Below, piece after piece: positions 1 through 8,849 of a stretch of 64,000 bases of DNA. Position numbers and translations under genes: made by a program. The stretch's first letter is position 1; every line of letters begins with the position of its first letter. The DNA is taken from NCBI RefSeq assembly GCF_003604195.1, contig NZ_QXGR01000011.1, positions 60,999 through 124,998 of the forward strand, in the 5' to 3' direction. Source of the stretch: Simplicispira lacusdiani. Its GTDB lineage: Bacteria > Pseudomonadota > Gammaproteobacteria > Burkholderiales > Burkholderiaceae_C. The notes under the pieces are model-generated. The model searched no databases, was not told where the DNA came from, and saw only the letters and a program-made list of their open reading frames with translations.

Positions 1-278
1 GCGTGCTGGGCTTCGTGCAGATCGGGCTGCACAACCATACGGCCGAGGTCACGGCCGCCTTCGAGCGCGAGGTGCTGGCGCTGCCACAGGTGCTGTCGTG
101 CCACAACCTCTCGGGCCGCTACGACTACCAGCTGGAACTGGTGGCGCCGGACCTGGAATTTTTTGCCGAATTCGTGCGCACCAGCATCCGCAGCCTGCCG
201 GGGGTGCGCGAGATTTCGACGAGCTTTTCGCTCAAGGAGGTCAAGCGCACGGTGGCGCTGCCGGTGGACCGGGCCTGA
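1..278 (+). CDS. Lrp/AsnC-family regulator, C-terminal part (cut by window edge)
   Basis: The reading frame is open from the left edge to the TGA at 276-278, so only the last ~92 codons are visible. They look like the ligand-binding RAM/AsnC C-terminal domain: a VLGFVQIGLHNH strand, a middle segment on 'cost' of the ligand (LSGRYDYQLELVAPD) and the closing LPGVREISTSFSLKEVK strand that is typical of the family. The DNA-binding helix-turn-helix would lie upstream of the window. Family members bind amino acids and form octamers that regulate metabolic or transport genes. The target cannot be told from here; the next gene is convergent and gives no hint. Confidence 0.8.
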   Translation, partial: VLGFVQIGLHNHTAEVTAAFEREVLALPQVLSCHNLSGRYDYQLELVAPDLEFFAEFVRTSIRSLPGVREISTSFSLKEVKRTVALPVDRA

Positions 279-317
279 TGCGGTTGGGCGGCCGAGTGCC
301 GCGCCACACTGGCGGCC

Positions 318-992
318 TCACTGCGTCATGCCGGCGTGCGTCGTCAGCCCGGTGAGCCAGGCCACGGTCTGCGCCAGTTCCGACGGACGGATCTCGTGCG
401 CGCTCGGGAACTCGTGGTAGCTCACCGTCACGGGCGTTTTCGCGAGGTGGTGCGCGATGGCCTGGCCGTGCGTGGGCGAGATCACGTTGTCGTGCGACCC
501 GTGGCTCACCCAAAGCCTGCGGCCGTGCAGGGCGTCGTTGGACGCCGCCAGCGGCAGCACCTCGGGCAGCAGGCGCCCGTGCCACACGAGGGCGGCCGTC
601 ATCAGCTCGGGCCGCGTCAGCAGCATCGACAGCGCCATGATGCCGCCCTGGCTGAAACCGCCCACCACCACGCGCTCGGGCGGAATGCCGAGCTGGCGCG
701 AAGCGTCCTCGATGGCCTGACCCACGAGGGTGCGGCTGGCCGCCTCCTGTTGCTCGTTGATGGTGCGCGCGCCGCCGGGCTCCACGCTGAAATCGAACCA
801 GGCGAACGAACCCGGCGCCATGCGGCGCGGCGCGCGCAGACACAGCACATGGAACTGGTCGGGGATTTGCGGCGTGAGCGCGAACAGGTCGTGTTCGTTG
901 CTGCCCACGCCATGCATCAACACCAGCAGCCAGGGCTTGGGCACGGTGGACGCAGCGGGACGCTGCAAGAAGGTGAGCGGCAGTTCGAGCAT
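318..992 (-). CDS. Alpha/beta-hydrolase, phospholipase/carboxylesterase family (YpfH-like)
   Basis: A 224-residue alpha/beta hydrolase of the small cytosolic esterase family (Abhydrolase_2). The catalytic triad can be read directly: Ser114 in GGFSQGG, Asp168 in SHGSHDNV and His199 in FPSAHEI. The oxyanion strand is LMHGVGSNEHDL near residue 26. There is no signal peptide, so it acts in the cytoplasm on small acyl esters; the physiological substrate is unknown. The ATG is preceded by a strong AAAGGAGG ribosome site, which fixes the start. The gene lies 42 bp downstream of the ygiD-like gene on the same strand, so the two may be cotranscribed. Confidence 0.85.
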   Translation of the reverse strand: MLELPLTFLQRPAASTVPKPWLLVLMHGVGSNEHDLFALTPQIPDQFHVLCLRAPRRMAPGSFAWFDFSVEPGGARTINEQQEAASRTLVGQAIEDASRQLGIPPERVVVGGFSQGGIMALSMLLTRPELMTAALVWHGRLLPEVLPLAASNDALHGRRLWVSHGSHDNVISPTHGQAIAHHLAKTPVTVSYHEFPSAHEIRPSELAQTVAWLTGLTTHAGMTQ

Positions 993-1034
993 GGCAAACC
1001 TCCTTTCGGGATGGTGTGGGTCGATTCTGCCACC

Positions 1035-1859
1035 TCACGCCGCATGCGGCAGGGCGAAAGCATCCATGGCGAGCATGCCGTACATCACCTCGCGGCTCAG
1101 GTAGTGGGGCTGCGCGCCCTCGCCCGCCGCGCCCAGCGCGAAGAACAGCGGCAGGAAATGGTCTTCCGTGGGGTGGGCGCGCTCGGCGTGCGGCGCCTGC
1201 GCGCGGTAGTCCAGCAGCGCCGGCAGGTCGCCGCGCCGCAGGGCCGATTCGATCCAGCGGCTGAACTCCAGCACGTAGGGCGCCGGCTCGCGCGCGCCGC
1301 CGAAGAACTCGCCCAGGTTGTGCGTCATGCTGCCCGTGCCCACCACCAGCACACCCTGGCGGCCCAGGCCGCGCAGGGCCGCGCCCAGGGCATGCACCTC
1401 GGCAGGCCCGGCGCCCACCGGCAGCGCCACCTGCACCACGGGCACGTCGGCCTGGGGAAACAGGTGCATCAACGGCACCCAGGCGCCGTGGTCGAACGGG
1501 CGCTGGGCATCGGCCTGCGCCGGCACGCCAGCGGCCTGCAGCAGCGCCAGCACCTCCTGCGCCAGCGCCGGCTCGCCCGGCGCGGGGTACTGCAGCGCAT
1601 ACAACTCGGGCGGGAAGCCGCCGAAATCGTGCCAAGTGGCGGGGCGCTCGGCCGCCATCACGCGCACGCCGCGCGCCATCCAGTGCGGCGACATGACAAC
1701 CACGCCGCGCAGGCCCGGAAACCGCGCGCGCAGCTCCTGCCCCCAACGGGTGAGCGCGGGGCCGGTCTCGCCCGCGTCCAGGGCGAACAGCGGCGCGCCA
1801 TGTGAAACGAACAGGGGGGGAATGGCGAGGCTGGCGGGGGCGGTGGTGGAGGCGGTCAT
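1035..1859 (-). CDS. ygiD: DODA-type extradiol ring-opening dioxygenase (YgiD-like)
   Basis: A 274-residue member of the LigB-superfamily single-chain dioxygenases represented by E. coli YgiD and plant DOPA 4,5-dioxygenase. It opens with the family hallmark PPLFVSHGAPLFALD, where His20 is a metal ligand. His59 in VVMSPHW and the later GTGSMTHNLGEF and EDHFLPLFFALGAA motifs supply the remaining metal-site and catalytic histidines. Family members cleave catechol-type substrates beside the hydroxyls using Fe(II) or Zn(II). The ATG at 1859 was chosen over the in-frame ATG at 1868 because AAAGGA sits at a normal distance from it. Its native substrate is not evident. Confidence 0.85.
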   Translation of the reverse strand: MTASTTAPASLAIPPLFVSHGAPLFALDAGETGPALTRWGQELRARFPGLRGVVVMSPHWMARGVRVMAAERPATWHDFGGFPPELYALQYPAPGEPALAQEVLALLQAAGVPAQADAQRPFDHGAWVPLMHLFPQADVPVVQVALPVGAGPAEVHALGAALRGLGRQGVLVVGTGSMTHNLGEFFGGAREPAPYVLEFSRWIESALRRGDLPALLDYRAQAPHAERAHPTEDHFLPLFFALGAAGEGAQPHYLSREVMYGMLAMDAFALPHAA

Positions 1860-1987
1860 GGTGGTCATCCTTTGCCTTCACTGTAAAAGTTATGGCTTTC
1901 GGGATAAAGATCCGCAAAGAGGATTCTTCGTCCCGATCACGGCAACAATCACGCCATGCCGCCGGCTGCACGGAAGGACACCGACTT

Positions 1988-2398
1988 TTACGTTTGAACC
2001 CTGCCGCGCAGCGCTTTGGTCTGGCCGCGTTGGCTTTTGGACTCCAGCCGCCGCTGCTTCGATCCGTAGGTGGGCTTGGTGGGGCGGCGCACCAGCGGCG
2101 CCCTGGCCACGCTCTGCACCAGCGCATTGAGCCGCGCCAGCGCGTCGGCGCGGTTCTGCTCCTGGCTGCGGTACTGCTGCGCCTTGATGACGACCACGCC
2201 CTCTTGCGTGATGCGGCTGTCGCGCAGCGCCAGCAGGCGCGCCTTCACGTCCAGGGGCAGCGCGGAGGCACCGATGTCGAAGCGCAGGTGCACCGCGCTC
2301 GACACCTTGTTCACGTTCTGCCCGCCCGCGCCCTGGGCGCGCATGGCGGTGAACTCGACCTCGCTCTCGGTGATCGCGGGCAGGGCCCCGGCCATCAT
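1988..2398 (-). CDS. arfB: Alternative ribosome-rescue factor ArfB (peptidyl-tRNA hydrolase YaeJ)
   Basis: A 136-residue class-I release-factor-like protein. It has the catalytic GGQ (residues 25-27, in RAQGAGGQNVNKVSS) that hydrolyses peptidyl-tRNA, but no codon-recognition domain. The C-terminal tail is strongly basic (SKQRRLESKSQRGQTKALRG) and in ArfB enters the empty mRNA channel of stalled ribosomes. Two adjacent ATG codons (2398, 2395) follow the aroQ stop by four bases, so the longer frame reading back into aroQ is unlikely to be used. The size and the single domain fit ArfB rather than RF1/RF2. Confidence 0.9.
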   Translation of the reverse strand: MMAGALPAITESEVEFTAMRAQGAGGQNVNKVSSAVHLRFDIGASALPLDVKARLLALRDSRITQEGVVVIKAQQYRSQEQNRADALARLNALVQSVARAPLVRRPTKPTYGSKQRRLESKSQRGQTKALRGRVQT

Positions 2399-2402
2399 GG
2401 CG

Positions 2403-2849
2403 TCACTGCATCTGCGCCAGCGCGTCGATGGCCAGCCCGTAGCCCGGCACGCCAAAGCCGCACATCACGGCCCGCGCCACGGCCGACAGGTAGGAATGGT
2501 GGCGGAACGCCTCGCGCGCGTGCACGTTGCTGATGTGCAGCTCGATCAGCGTCACGCCCGTGCCCTTGACGGCATCGGCCAGCGCCACGCTGGTGTGCGT
2601 GTAGGCCCCGGCATTGAGCACCAGGCCCGCCAGTTCGCCAGCGGCCTGCAGGCGGCCGGCCTCGTGGATCCAGTCGATCAGCGCGCCCTCGTGGTTGCTT
2701 TGGTGAAAGCGCAGCGCGAAGCCATGGCGGGCGCAGGCGGCGGCGCAGATCTGCTCCACATCGGCCAGCGTTTGCGCGCCGTACACGGCGGGCTCGCGCG
2801 TGCCAAGCAGGTTCAGGTTGGGGCCATTGAGGACGAAAACGGTTTTCAC
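2403..2849 (-). CDS. aroQ: Type II 3-dehydroquinate dehydratase
   Basis: A 148-residue protein with the full type II dehydroquinase signature: [20 protein letters not shown] at the N terminus (catalytic Tyr23), the substrate-binding [13 protein letters not shown] loop and the [21 protein letters not shown] active-site segment. It dehydrates 3-dehydroquinate to 3-dehydroshikimate in the shikimate pathway. A GTG start at 2849 was chosen because GGAG lies eight bases upstream and the protein then begins with the conserved [10 protein letters not shown] strand. A longer frame starting with another GTG at 2876 has no ribosome site. It overlaps nothing but is tightly followed by arfB. Confidence 0.93.
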   Translation of the reverse strand: MKTVFVLNGPNLNLLGTREPAVYGAQTLADVEQICAAACARHGFALRFHQSNHEGALIDWIHEAGRLQAAGELAGLVLNAGAYTHTSVALADAVKGTGVTLIELHISNVHAREAFRHHSYLSAVARAVMCGFGVPGYGLAIDALAQMQ

Positions 2850-2928
2850 GGAAGGCACTCCAGGCGTTGCGCCCACCGGGCGGCAATGCCGGCGGGCCAG
2901 AACGCCGGATTATGCGGTGCCCAAGACA

Positions 2929-2953
2929 AAGGCGGCCCGAGGGCCGCCTGGCG
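2929..2953 (-). terminator. Candidate intrinsic terminator after the Tyr/His-rich protein gene
   Basis: On the minus strand GGCGGCCC-TC-GGGCCGCC forms an eight-pair hairpin followed by TTTGT. The U tract is short, so termination may be partial, with read-through into aroQ. It lies between the gene at 2980-3321 and aroQ. Confidence 0.5.
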
Positions 2954-2979
2954 CAGTGGGTTATGCCACGGGGCGCGCG

Positions 2980-3321
2980 TCAGCGGCGGTCCCAGTGGTC
3001 GTGACGGTCATGCCGGTCATGCCGGTGGTGGTGGCGGTGCCGGTGCGGGCCCCGGTGGTCGTCGCGGTAGTAGTAGCCATAGGCGGGCGGCGCGTAATAG
3101 ACCGGCGGCGCCGTGTAATACACCGGGCGCGGCGCCACATACACCGGCGGGGGGGCCACATAGACGGGGTAGCCATTGCTGACACCCACGGCCACGCCCG
3201 GCGAACTCAGGCCCACGGACCAATTGACATCGCGCGCCTGGGCCGCGCCGGCACCGGCCAGCAACGCCAGGGCCACGCCAGCCGCAGCGGCCATGGACAG
3301 GATGGAACGGGAATGGATCAT
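2980..3321 (-). CDS. Secreted Pro/Tyr- and His-rich protein of unknown function
   Basis: A 113-residue protein with a clear Sec signal peptide (MIHSRSILSMAAAAGVALALLAG, cleavage likely after AQA near residue 29). The mature part has two low-complexity zones. The first is built of repeated PPVYVAPRPVYYTAPP-like units rich in Pro, Tyr and Val. The C-terminal zone is a run of His, Asp and Arg (HRHRHHHRHDRHDRHDH). Proteins of this shape are common in Burkholderiales but have no established function. The His/Asp tail could bind divalent metal, which is inference from composition only. AAGGAG precedes the ATG. It is transcribed away from glnS. Confidence 0.75.
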   Translation of the reverse strand: MIHSRSILSMAAAAGVALALLAGAGAAQARDVNWSVGLSSPGVAVGVSNGYPVYVAPPPVYVAPRPVYYTAPPVYYAPPAYGYYYRDDHRGPHRHRHHHRHDRHDRHDHWDRR

Positions 3322-3483
3322 GGAAATCTCCTTTTCAAGGGAAGCCCGGCACCCTGCCCGGCCCCCTTACGAGTGCATAACGCACGAGGTAGTGAAAAGG
3401 ATGGCATGAAAACCGCCCGATATTGTTTCCGGACGTACACGCCCGCCCCCCGGGAAGGGGCAAAACTTCACGGAACCGCCGCC

Positions 3484-3489
3484 TAAAAT
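3484..3489 (+). promoter_or_regulatory. Candidate -10 hexamer (TAAAAT) of glnS
   Basis: TAAAAT ends only six bases before the glnS ATG, so transcription from it would begin at or next to the start codon and give a leaderless or near-leaderless mRNA. No good -35 is visible. The call rests on the -10 match alone. Confidence 0.35.
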
Positions 3490-3495
3490 GCCCGC

Positions 3496-5334
<1,839 letters not shown>

Positions 5335-5383
5335 GCCGCGGACTCACCCAAGACCGCGCCCGTCCCCATGCATCCATGGGGCG

Positions 5384-6163
5384 TTATGCCGGTTTTCTGC
5401 GCACGTAAAGGTTCACGTGCTGGCTGTTTTCGCCTGCTGGCACGTCCTTCGTTTCCAGATAATTTTGCTTCCGCATCAGGTCACCTAATTTGGCGACACC
5501 GTAGTTCCGAGAATCGAAGGAGGGATGAGTGCGACCTAACTGGCTACCCAGAGAAGAAAGTGTTGCCCACCCGTCGTCCCTCGCCACAACCTCAAGAGCC
5601 TTGAGCACCATTGGTTTCAGCTTGGGGACACCAGCCACCGCCTCCGGTTTAACCTCCTCTGGCATAGCCTTTGTTTCGGGGGTATTGGCAGATGGTTTTA
5701 ACTTGGATTCTTCGGGTTTTTGCCGAAGGATTTCCGTGTAAACAAACTTGTCGCAAGCGGCTACAAAAGGCTCTGGAGTGTGTCGCTCACCAAAGCCGTA
5801 GACTGCTAGCCCTGCTTCCCTGATGCGCGTCGCTAAGCGTGTGAAATCACTATCGGATGACACTAGGCAGAACCCATCCACGACACCAGAATGCAGCACA
5901 TCCATCGCGTCAATGATGAGCGCTGAATCAGTGGCATTCTTACCAGTGGTGTACCGAAACTGCTGGACAGGCTGAATCGCATTGGAATGCAAAACGCCCT
6001 TCCACTGTGCCAAATTCGGTGTCGTCCAATCGCCATAAGCTCGCTTGATAGTTGCCGTCCCGTAACGCGATACTTCGGACATCAGCTCTTGCACCAATGT
6101 TGCTTGGGCGTTGTCGGCATCAATCATCACTGCCAGCCGATCACTATTGGGTTTGATTGCCAT
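5384..6163 (-). CDS. NYN/PIN-like ribonuclease domain fused to OST-HTH (LOTUS) domain, LabA-like
   Basis: A 259-residue two-domain protein. Residues ~8-150 form a NYN (PIN-like) nuclease: VMIDADN (Asp15, Asp17), KNATDSALIIDAMD (Asp79) and VSSDSDF (Asp104, Asp106) are the acidic metal-binding residues. After a charged, Pro/Glu-rich linker, residues ~185-255 form an OST-HTH/LOTUS RNA-binding domain (LKPMVLKALEVVARDDGWATLS and following). The architecture predicts RNA cleavage or binding. The gene is clearly poorer in G+C than its neighbours and uses codons they avoid, which suggests horizontal acquisition. The ATG at 6163 has GGAGAAG upstream. It is convergent with glnS. The RNA target is unknown. 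Confidence 0.85.
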   Translation of the reverse strand: MAIKPNSDRLAVMIDADNAQATLVQELMSEVSRYGTATIKRAYGDWTTPNLAQWKGVLHSNAIQPVQQFRYTTGKNATDSALIIDAMDVLHSGVVDGFCLVSSDSDFTRLATRIREAGLAVYGFGERHTPEPFVAACDKFVYTEILRQKPEESKLKPSANTPETKAMPEEVKPEAVAGVPKLKPMVLKALEVVARDDGWATLSSLGSQLGRTHPSFDSRNYGVAKLGDLMRKQNYLETKDVPAGENSQHVNLYVRRKPA

Positions 6164-6249
6164 CGTTGCATCTTCTCCATCATCAGAGCGTGTTTGGAAC
6201 ACGTGCCAACAAATGTCCATTTTCGCGCTTTCGCGATACAACCACCTCC

Positions 6250-6573
6250 ATGCCTCGGACCCCGCCCCAACCGCCTGCCTTCAAACCCACCTACACCCAC
6301 ATCCCACCCGGCCCGGTGGCAGGCCCCTTGCAGTTATTGCCCATCAACGCCGAGGTGGTGGCGGTGCACACGGCCGATGGGGCGCATGTGGGCTCGCTCA
6401 AAAAAGTGGGCGGGGTCTGGAAGTTCAAGGCCATGGGCTACGGCGCTGCCGGTGGCATGATGGAGCCGGGCCACGGCCCGCTGACGGAGCAGCACAACAT
6501 GCAATTCGCCACGCCCGATGCTGCCGAGGTGAGCGCGCGTTTGCTGGGTGCGCTGGCGGGTGTGTCGGGATGA
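6250..6573 (+). CDS. Conserved hypothetical protein (107 aa)
   Basis: A small soluble protein with no signal peptide or membrane segment. It starts MPRTPPQPPAFKPTYTHIP and carries a beta-rich core (LLPINAEVVAVHTADGAHVGSLKKVGGVWKFKAMGY) ending in a TPDAAEVSARLLGAL helix. I do not recognise a family. It is divergent from the NYN-LOTUS gene. Its last ~90 bases and the DNA after it are repeated in diverged form at about 7358-7536, beyond the MNT/HEPN pair, where the copy carries no start and is not a gene. Confidence 0.6.
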   Translation: MPRTPPQPPAFKPTYTHIPPGPVAGPLQLLPINAEVVAVHTADGAHVGSLKKVGGVWKFKAMGYGAAGGMMEPGHGPLTEQHNMQFATPDAAEVSARLLGALAGVSG

Positions 6574-6664
6574 ACGCCTTGACTCCCCGCGCATTCATTT
6601 TGCTTCTATTTTTATAGCTGCTCGCGCAATATTCATAAGCGCTGCAGGCCGATTTTTCACAAAA
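6486..6664 (+). repeat. Flanking duplication, copy A
   Basis: The 3' end of the 107-aa gene plus its downstream intergenic DNA. It matches 7358-7536 along its length (shared blocks such as AGCACAACATG, TTCGCCACGCCC, GGCTGGGTGCGCTGGCGGG and ATAGCTGCTCGCGC). The two copies bracket the mntA/hepT-like pair in direct orientation. Confidence 0.7.
6601..6660 (+). repeat. Dispersed palindromic repeat (family I), direct
   Basis: Contains the family core CTATTTTTATAGCTGCTCGCGC then AAGCGCTGCAGGCC. It supplies the DNA just upstream of the mntA promoter. Confidence 0.65.
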
Positions 6665-6683
6665 TGGCTTGCTCCGCTAAACT
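6656..6683 (+). promoter_or_regulatory. Candidate promoter of the MNT gene
   Basis: TTCACA (6656-6661), a 16-base spacer, then TAAACT (6678-6683), seven bases before the ATG at 6691. Start-site geometry implies a near-leaderless message. Confidence 0.4.
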
Positions 6684-6690
6684 TCCAACC

Positions 6691-6981
6691 ATGCGCCCTT
6701 CCCAAGCCCTCAGCCAGCACCGTGAAGCCGTCTGCCGTGCTGCGGCGCGCTACCACGTGGCGAACCCTCGGGTATTTGGTTCGGCTCTGCGTGGGGATGA
6801 TGGCGACGGCAGCGATCTGGACCTGTTGGTGGACACACTGCCCGGAACCACGTTGCTGGATCTGGGTGGCCTGCAGGACGAACTCCAGGAGTTGCTGGGC
6901 GTGCGGGTCGATGTGCTCACCCTCAAGGACCTGCCAGCCAAGTTCCGCGATACCGTCGCCCAGGAAGCCCGGCCTGTATGA
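6691..6981 (+). CDS. mntA: MNT-domain nucleotidyltransferase, antitoxin of HEPN/MNT pair (MntA-like)
   Basis: A 96-residue minimal nucleotidyltransferase. It contains the exact MntA signature GSX10DXD (FGSALRGDDGDGSDLDLLVD), in which the two final aspartates hold the catalytic metals. In characterised pairs MntA neutralises the HEPN ribonuclease HepT by transferring AMP to a tyrosine near its active site. The stop codon overlaps the next ATG (ATGA at 6978-6981), the usual coupling with hepT. The ATG at 6691 was chosen over 6664 because of homology to the family start and the promoter spacing. The MNT gene looks intact although its partner does not. Confidence 0.85.
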   Translation: MRPSQALSQHREAVCRAAARYHVANPRVFGSALRGDDGDGSDLDLLVDTLPGTTLLDLGGLQDELQELLGVRVDVLTLKDLPAKFRDTVAQEARPV

Positions 6982-7327
6982 CCGTGAACAGGCTAGCGGA
7001 TTATCTGGACCACATGCCCAAGCCATTGCCGACGCGCAATCGTTCACCGAAGGCATGGCCCAGGCGGAGTTCGAGCAAGACAGGCGCGCCCAGCAAGCGG
7101 TGGTCATGAGCCTGATCATTCTTGGTGAAGCGGCCACCAAGGTGATGGATCAGCATTCCGCTTTTGCAGCAGAGCACGGCCACATCCCTTGGCGCAGCAT
7201 GCGCGGCATGCGCAACCGCATTGCCCATGGCTACTTTGAGATCAACCTCGAAGTGGTGTGGGACACGGTTCAAACCGCCTTGCCGGCTTTGAAGACTCAG
7301 CTCGACGCCTTGCCGTCGTCCATTTGA
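6978..7327 (+). pseudogene. hepT: Frameshifted HEPN-domain toxin (HepT-like)
   Basis: Starting at the ATG that overlaps mntA, the frame reads MTVNRLADYLDHM and then loses register around 7014-7022. Beyond that point the expected HepT sequence continues in another frame: AIADAQSFTEGM, VVMSLIILGEAATKV and RNRIAHGYFEINLEVVWDTV. The second part keeps the RX4HXY ribonuclease motif (RNRIAHGY). The segment is 350 bases, one short of a multiple of three, which fits a single-base deletion. As written, translation from the ATG stops after 43 codons at 7109. A sequencing error could also explain it. With the toxin broken, only the antitoxin would be functional. Confidence 0.75.
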
Positions 7328-7357
7328 TCTGACCCCGCCGAGCGCAACCGCTTCTCG

Positions 7358-7536
7358 GCGCAGCACAACATGCCGTTCGCCACGCCCGTTGCAACCAAGG
7401 TGAGCGCACGGCGGCTGGGTGCGCTGGCGGGCGTGCCGGGCTCATCAACTTGACTCCTCGCGCGCCCATTTCGCTTCTATTTTCATAGCTGCTCGCGCTT
7501 GTAGTTAAAGGGCCAGGGCCGGATTTGACCCAAAAT
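7358..7536 (+). repeat. Flanking duplication, copy B (with surrounding non-coding DNA 7328-7588)
   Basis: Diverged direct copy of 6486-6664. The part corresponding to the end of the 107-aa gene no longer encodes it (CGCAGCACAACATGCCGTTCGCC onward, with substitutions and an altered stop region), so it is a gene remnant. The remaining DNA between the hepT remnant and the xre promoter contains nothing else I can recognise. Confidence 0.7.
7471..7530 (+). repeat. Dispersed palindromic repeat (family I), direct, degraded
   Basis: Core CTATTTTCATAGCTGCTCGCGCTT followed by GGGCCAGGGCCGGATTT. It lies inside flanking duplication copy B and matches the repeat in copy A. Confidence 0.6.
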
Positions 7537-7588
7537 AAGCGGGATATGCCCTGGCTGCGAGGTCTGGTCATCGAACAAATCAAAAATC

Positions 7589-7634
7589 GTTTCTCATATT
7601 TGACAAAACTTCCATTTTGAAAATAATGAGAAAC
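7589..7634 (+). promoter_or_regulatory. Promoter and inverted-repeat operator of the xre/abiEii unit
   Basis: A consensus TTGACA (7600-7605), a 16-base spacer and AATAAT (7622-7627) form a strong sigma-70 promoter. It is enclosed by a perfect inverted repeat, GTTTCTCAT (7589-7597) and ATGAGAAAC (7626-7634), so a dimer bound to both arms would cover the promoter. The ATG follows at 7637, so the message is essentially leaderless. Autorepression by the XRE protein is the natural inference. Confidence 0.7.
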
Positions 7635-7636
7635 AA

Positions 7637-8146
7637 ATGCCATCGCCCGCACCCGTCACCCCCGAGCAATGCCTCGCCCAGCTTCAAGCCTTGGGCGCAC
7701 ACATTCGCGCCCAGCGCAAGGCACTGCGGCTGAGCGCAACGGTGACGGCCGAGGCAGCGGGCCTATCGCGGGTGACGCTGCACCGCATCGAGAAAGGCGA
7801 GCCATCGGTCGCCATGGGCGCGTGGTGCAACGCCATGGCGGCGCTGGGCATAGGGCTACAGGCAATACCCGTCGCAGCCGATGCAGCAAAGCCTGCGCCC
7901 GACCGCACCGGCTGGATTCCGGCGCGGGTGCCGCTGGCCGACTACCCGCAGTTGCACGCGCTGGCCTGGCAGGTGCACGGCACCGACACCCTCACGCCCG
8001 CAGAGGCCTTGGGCATTTACGAACGCAATGCGCGGCACCTCGACATGCAGACCATGTCTGCCGACGAACAAGCCCTGCTGCAAGCTTTGCGGCTGGCCCT
8101 GTCGCCCAGCGCGGAAACCGGCACCGGGCCCAGCGATGCCGTTTGA
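7637..8146 (+). CDS. XRE-family HTH regulator, probable antitoxin partner of AbiEii-like protein
   Basis: A 169-residue protein with an N-terminal Cro/CI-type helix-turn-helix at about residues 15-70 (LGAHIRAQRKALRLSATVTAEAAGLSRVTLHRIEKGEPSVAMGAW). A C-terminal alpha-helical domain of unknown role follows (PQLHALAWQVHGTDTLTPAEALGIYERNARHLD). The gene reads straight out of a promoter framed by an inverted repeat and overlaps the following nucleotidyltransferase gene by 11 bases. This is the arrangement of an autoregulated antitoxin followed by its toxin. XRE-type regulators paired with AbiEii-like proteins are known in genomes, but the mechanism for this subtype is not established. Confidence 0.8.
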   Translation: MPSPAPVTPEQCLAQLQALGAHIRAQRKALRLSATVTAEAAGLSRVTLHRIEKGEPSVAMGAWCNAMAALGIGLQAIPVAADAAKPAPDRTGWIPARVPLADYPQLHALAWQVHGTDTLTPAEALGIYERNARHLDMQTMSADEQALLQALRLALSPSAETGTGPSDAV

Positions 8147-8849
8147 GCGCCCCCACCACCAGCGCATTGCGCATGTGCTGCAGGCCCTGAACGGGGACAC
8201 GCTGCGCCAGCATGGCTGCCTGTTTGGCGGAGGCACTTGCATTGCGCTGCGCCATGGCGAATACCGCGAGTCGGTGGACATTGATTTTCTGGTGTCTGAC
8301 GCGGCGGGCTACCGTGAGCTGCGGCAACGGCTCACCGGCCCCGGCGGGCTGGCCGCCATCACCCACGCGCACGCGCAGCCGCTGGTGGCATTGCGCGAGA
8401 TACGGGCCGACCAATACGGCATACGCACCCAGGTGCAGATGGATGGGCAGGCGATCAAGCTGGAAATCGTGCGCGAGGCCCGCATGGTGTTGGAGCCCCC
8501 GGTGGCCGGCGACACGGTGTGCGGATTAAGCACACTGACGCGGCTGGACCTGGCCACATCCAAGCTGCTGGCCAATTCCGACCGCCAGGCGGACGACGGC
8601 GTGTTCAGCCGGGATGTGATTGACCTGGCCATGATGGACCTGCCCTTGCCCGCCCTGCGCGCCGCGCTGGCCAAGGCGTCAGAGGCTTATGGCCCCTCGG
8701 TGGCGCGTGACCTGGGCAAGGCGATCGACCGGCTGCAGAACCGCACCGGCTGGCTGGAACGCTGCATGCAGGCCATGGCCATGCAGATGCCCAAGGCGGT
8801 GCTGTGGCAAAAGGTGCGCGCCCTGCGGCGGGTTGTGCCCCAGGCATGA
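8136..8849 (+). CDS. AbiEii/AbiGii-like nucleotidyltransferase (putative toxin)
   Basis: A 237-residue DNA-polymerase-beta-fold nucleotidyltransferase of the AbiEii/AbiGii (DUF1814) group. The active site reads LFGGGTCIALRHGEYRESVDIDFLVSD, with the GG motif and the DID metal-binding aspartates near residues 27-50. A second conserved block (TRLDLATSKLLANSDR) and the RDVIDLAMM segment match the family. AbiEii toxins inhibit growth, in characterised cases by nucleotide transfer to tRNA, and take part in phage abortive infection. The ATG lies inside the 3' end of the xre gene and the stop overlaps the next ATG (ATGA), so the three genes are translationally coupled. Confidence 0.85.
   Translation: MPFERPHHQRIAHVLQALNGDTLRQHGCLFGGGTCIALRHGEYRESVDIDFLVSDAAGYRELRQRLTGPGGLAAITHAHAQPLVALREIRADQYGIRTQVQMDGQAIKLEIVREARMVLEPPVAGDTVCGLSTLTRLDLATSKLLANSDRQADDGVFSRDVIDLAMMDLPLPALRAALAKASEAYGPSVARDLGKAIDRLQNRTGWLERCMQAMAMQMPKAVLWQKVRALRRVVPQA

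Noticed and set aside
241..2127. A 628-codon minus-strand frame across three genes
   Set aside because: It runs through the intergenic regions of the esterase and ygiD-like genes in a different frame; low-complexity Arg/Ala/Pro composition.
7345..7460. Possible second copy of the 107-aa gene
   Set aside because: Only the 3' end is represented, without a start or ribosome site; treated as a remnant in flanking duplication copy B.
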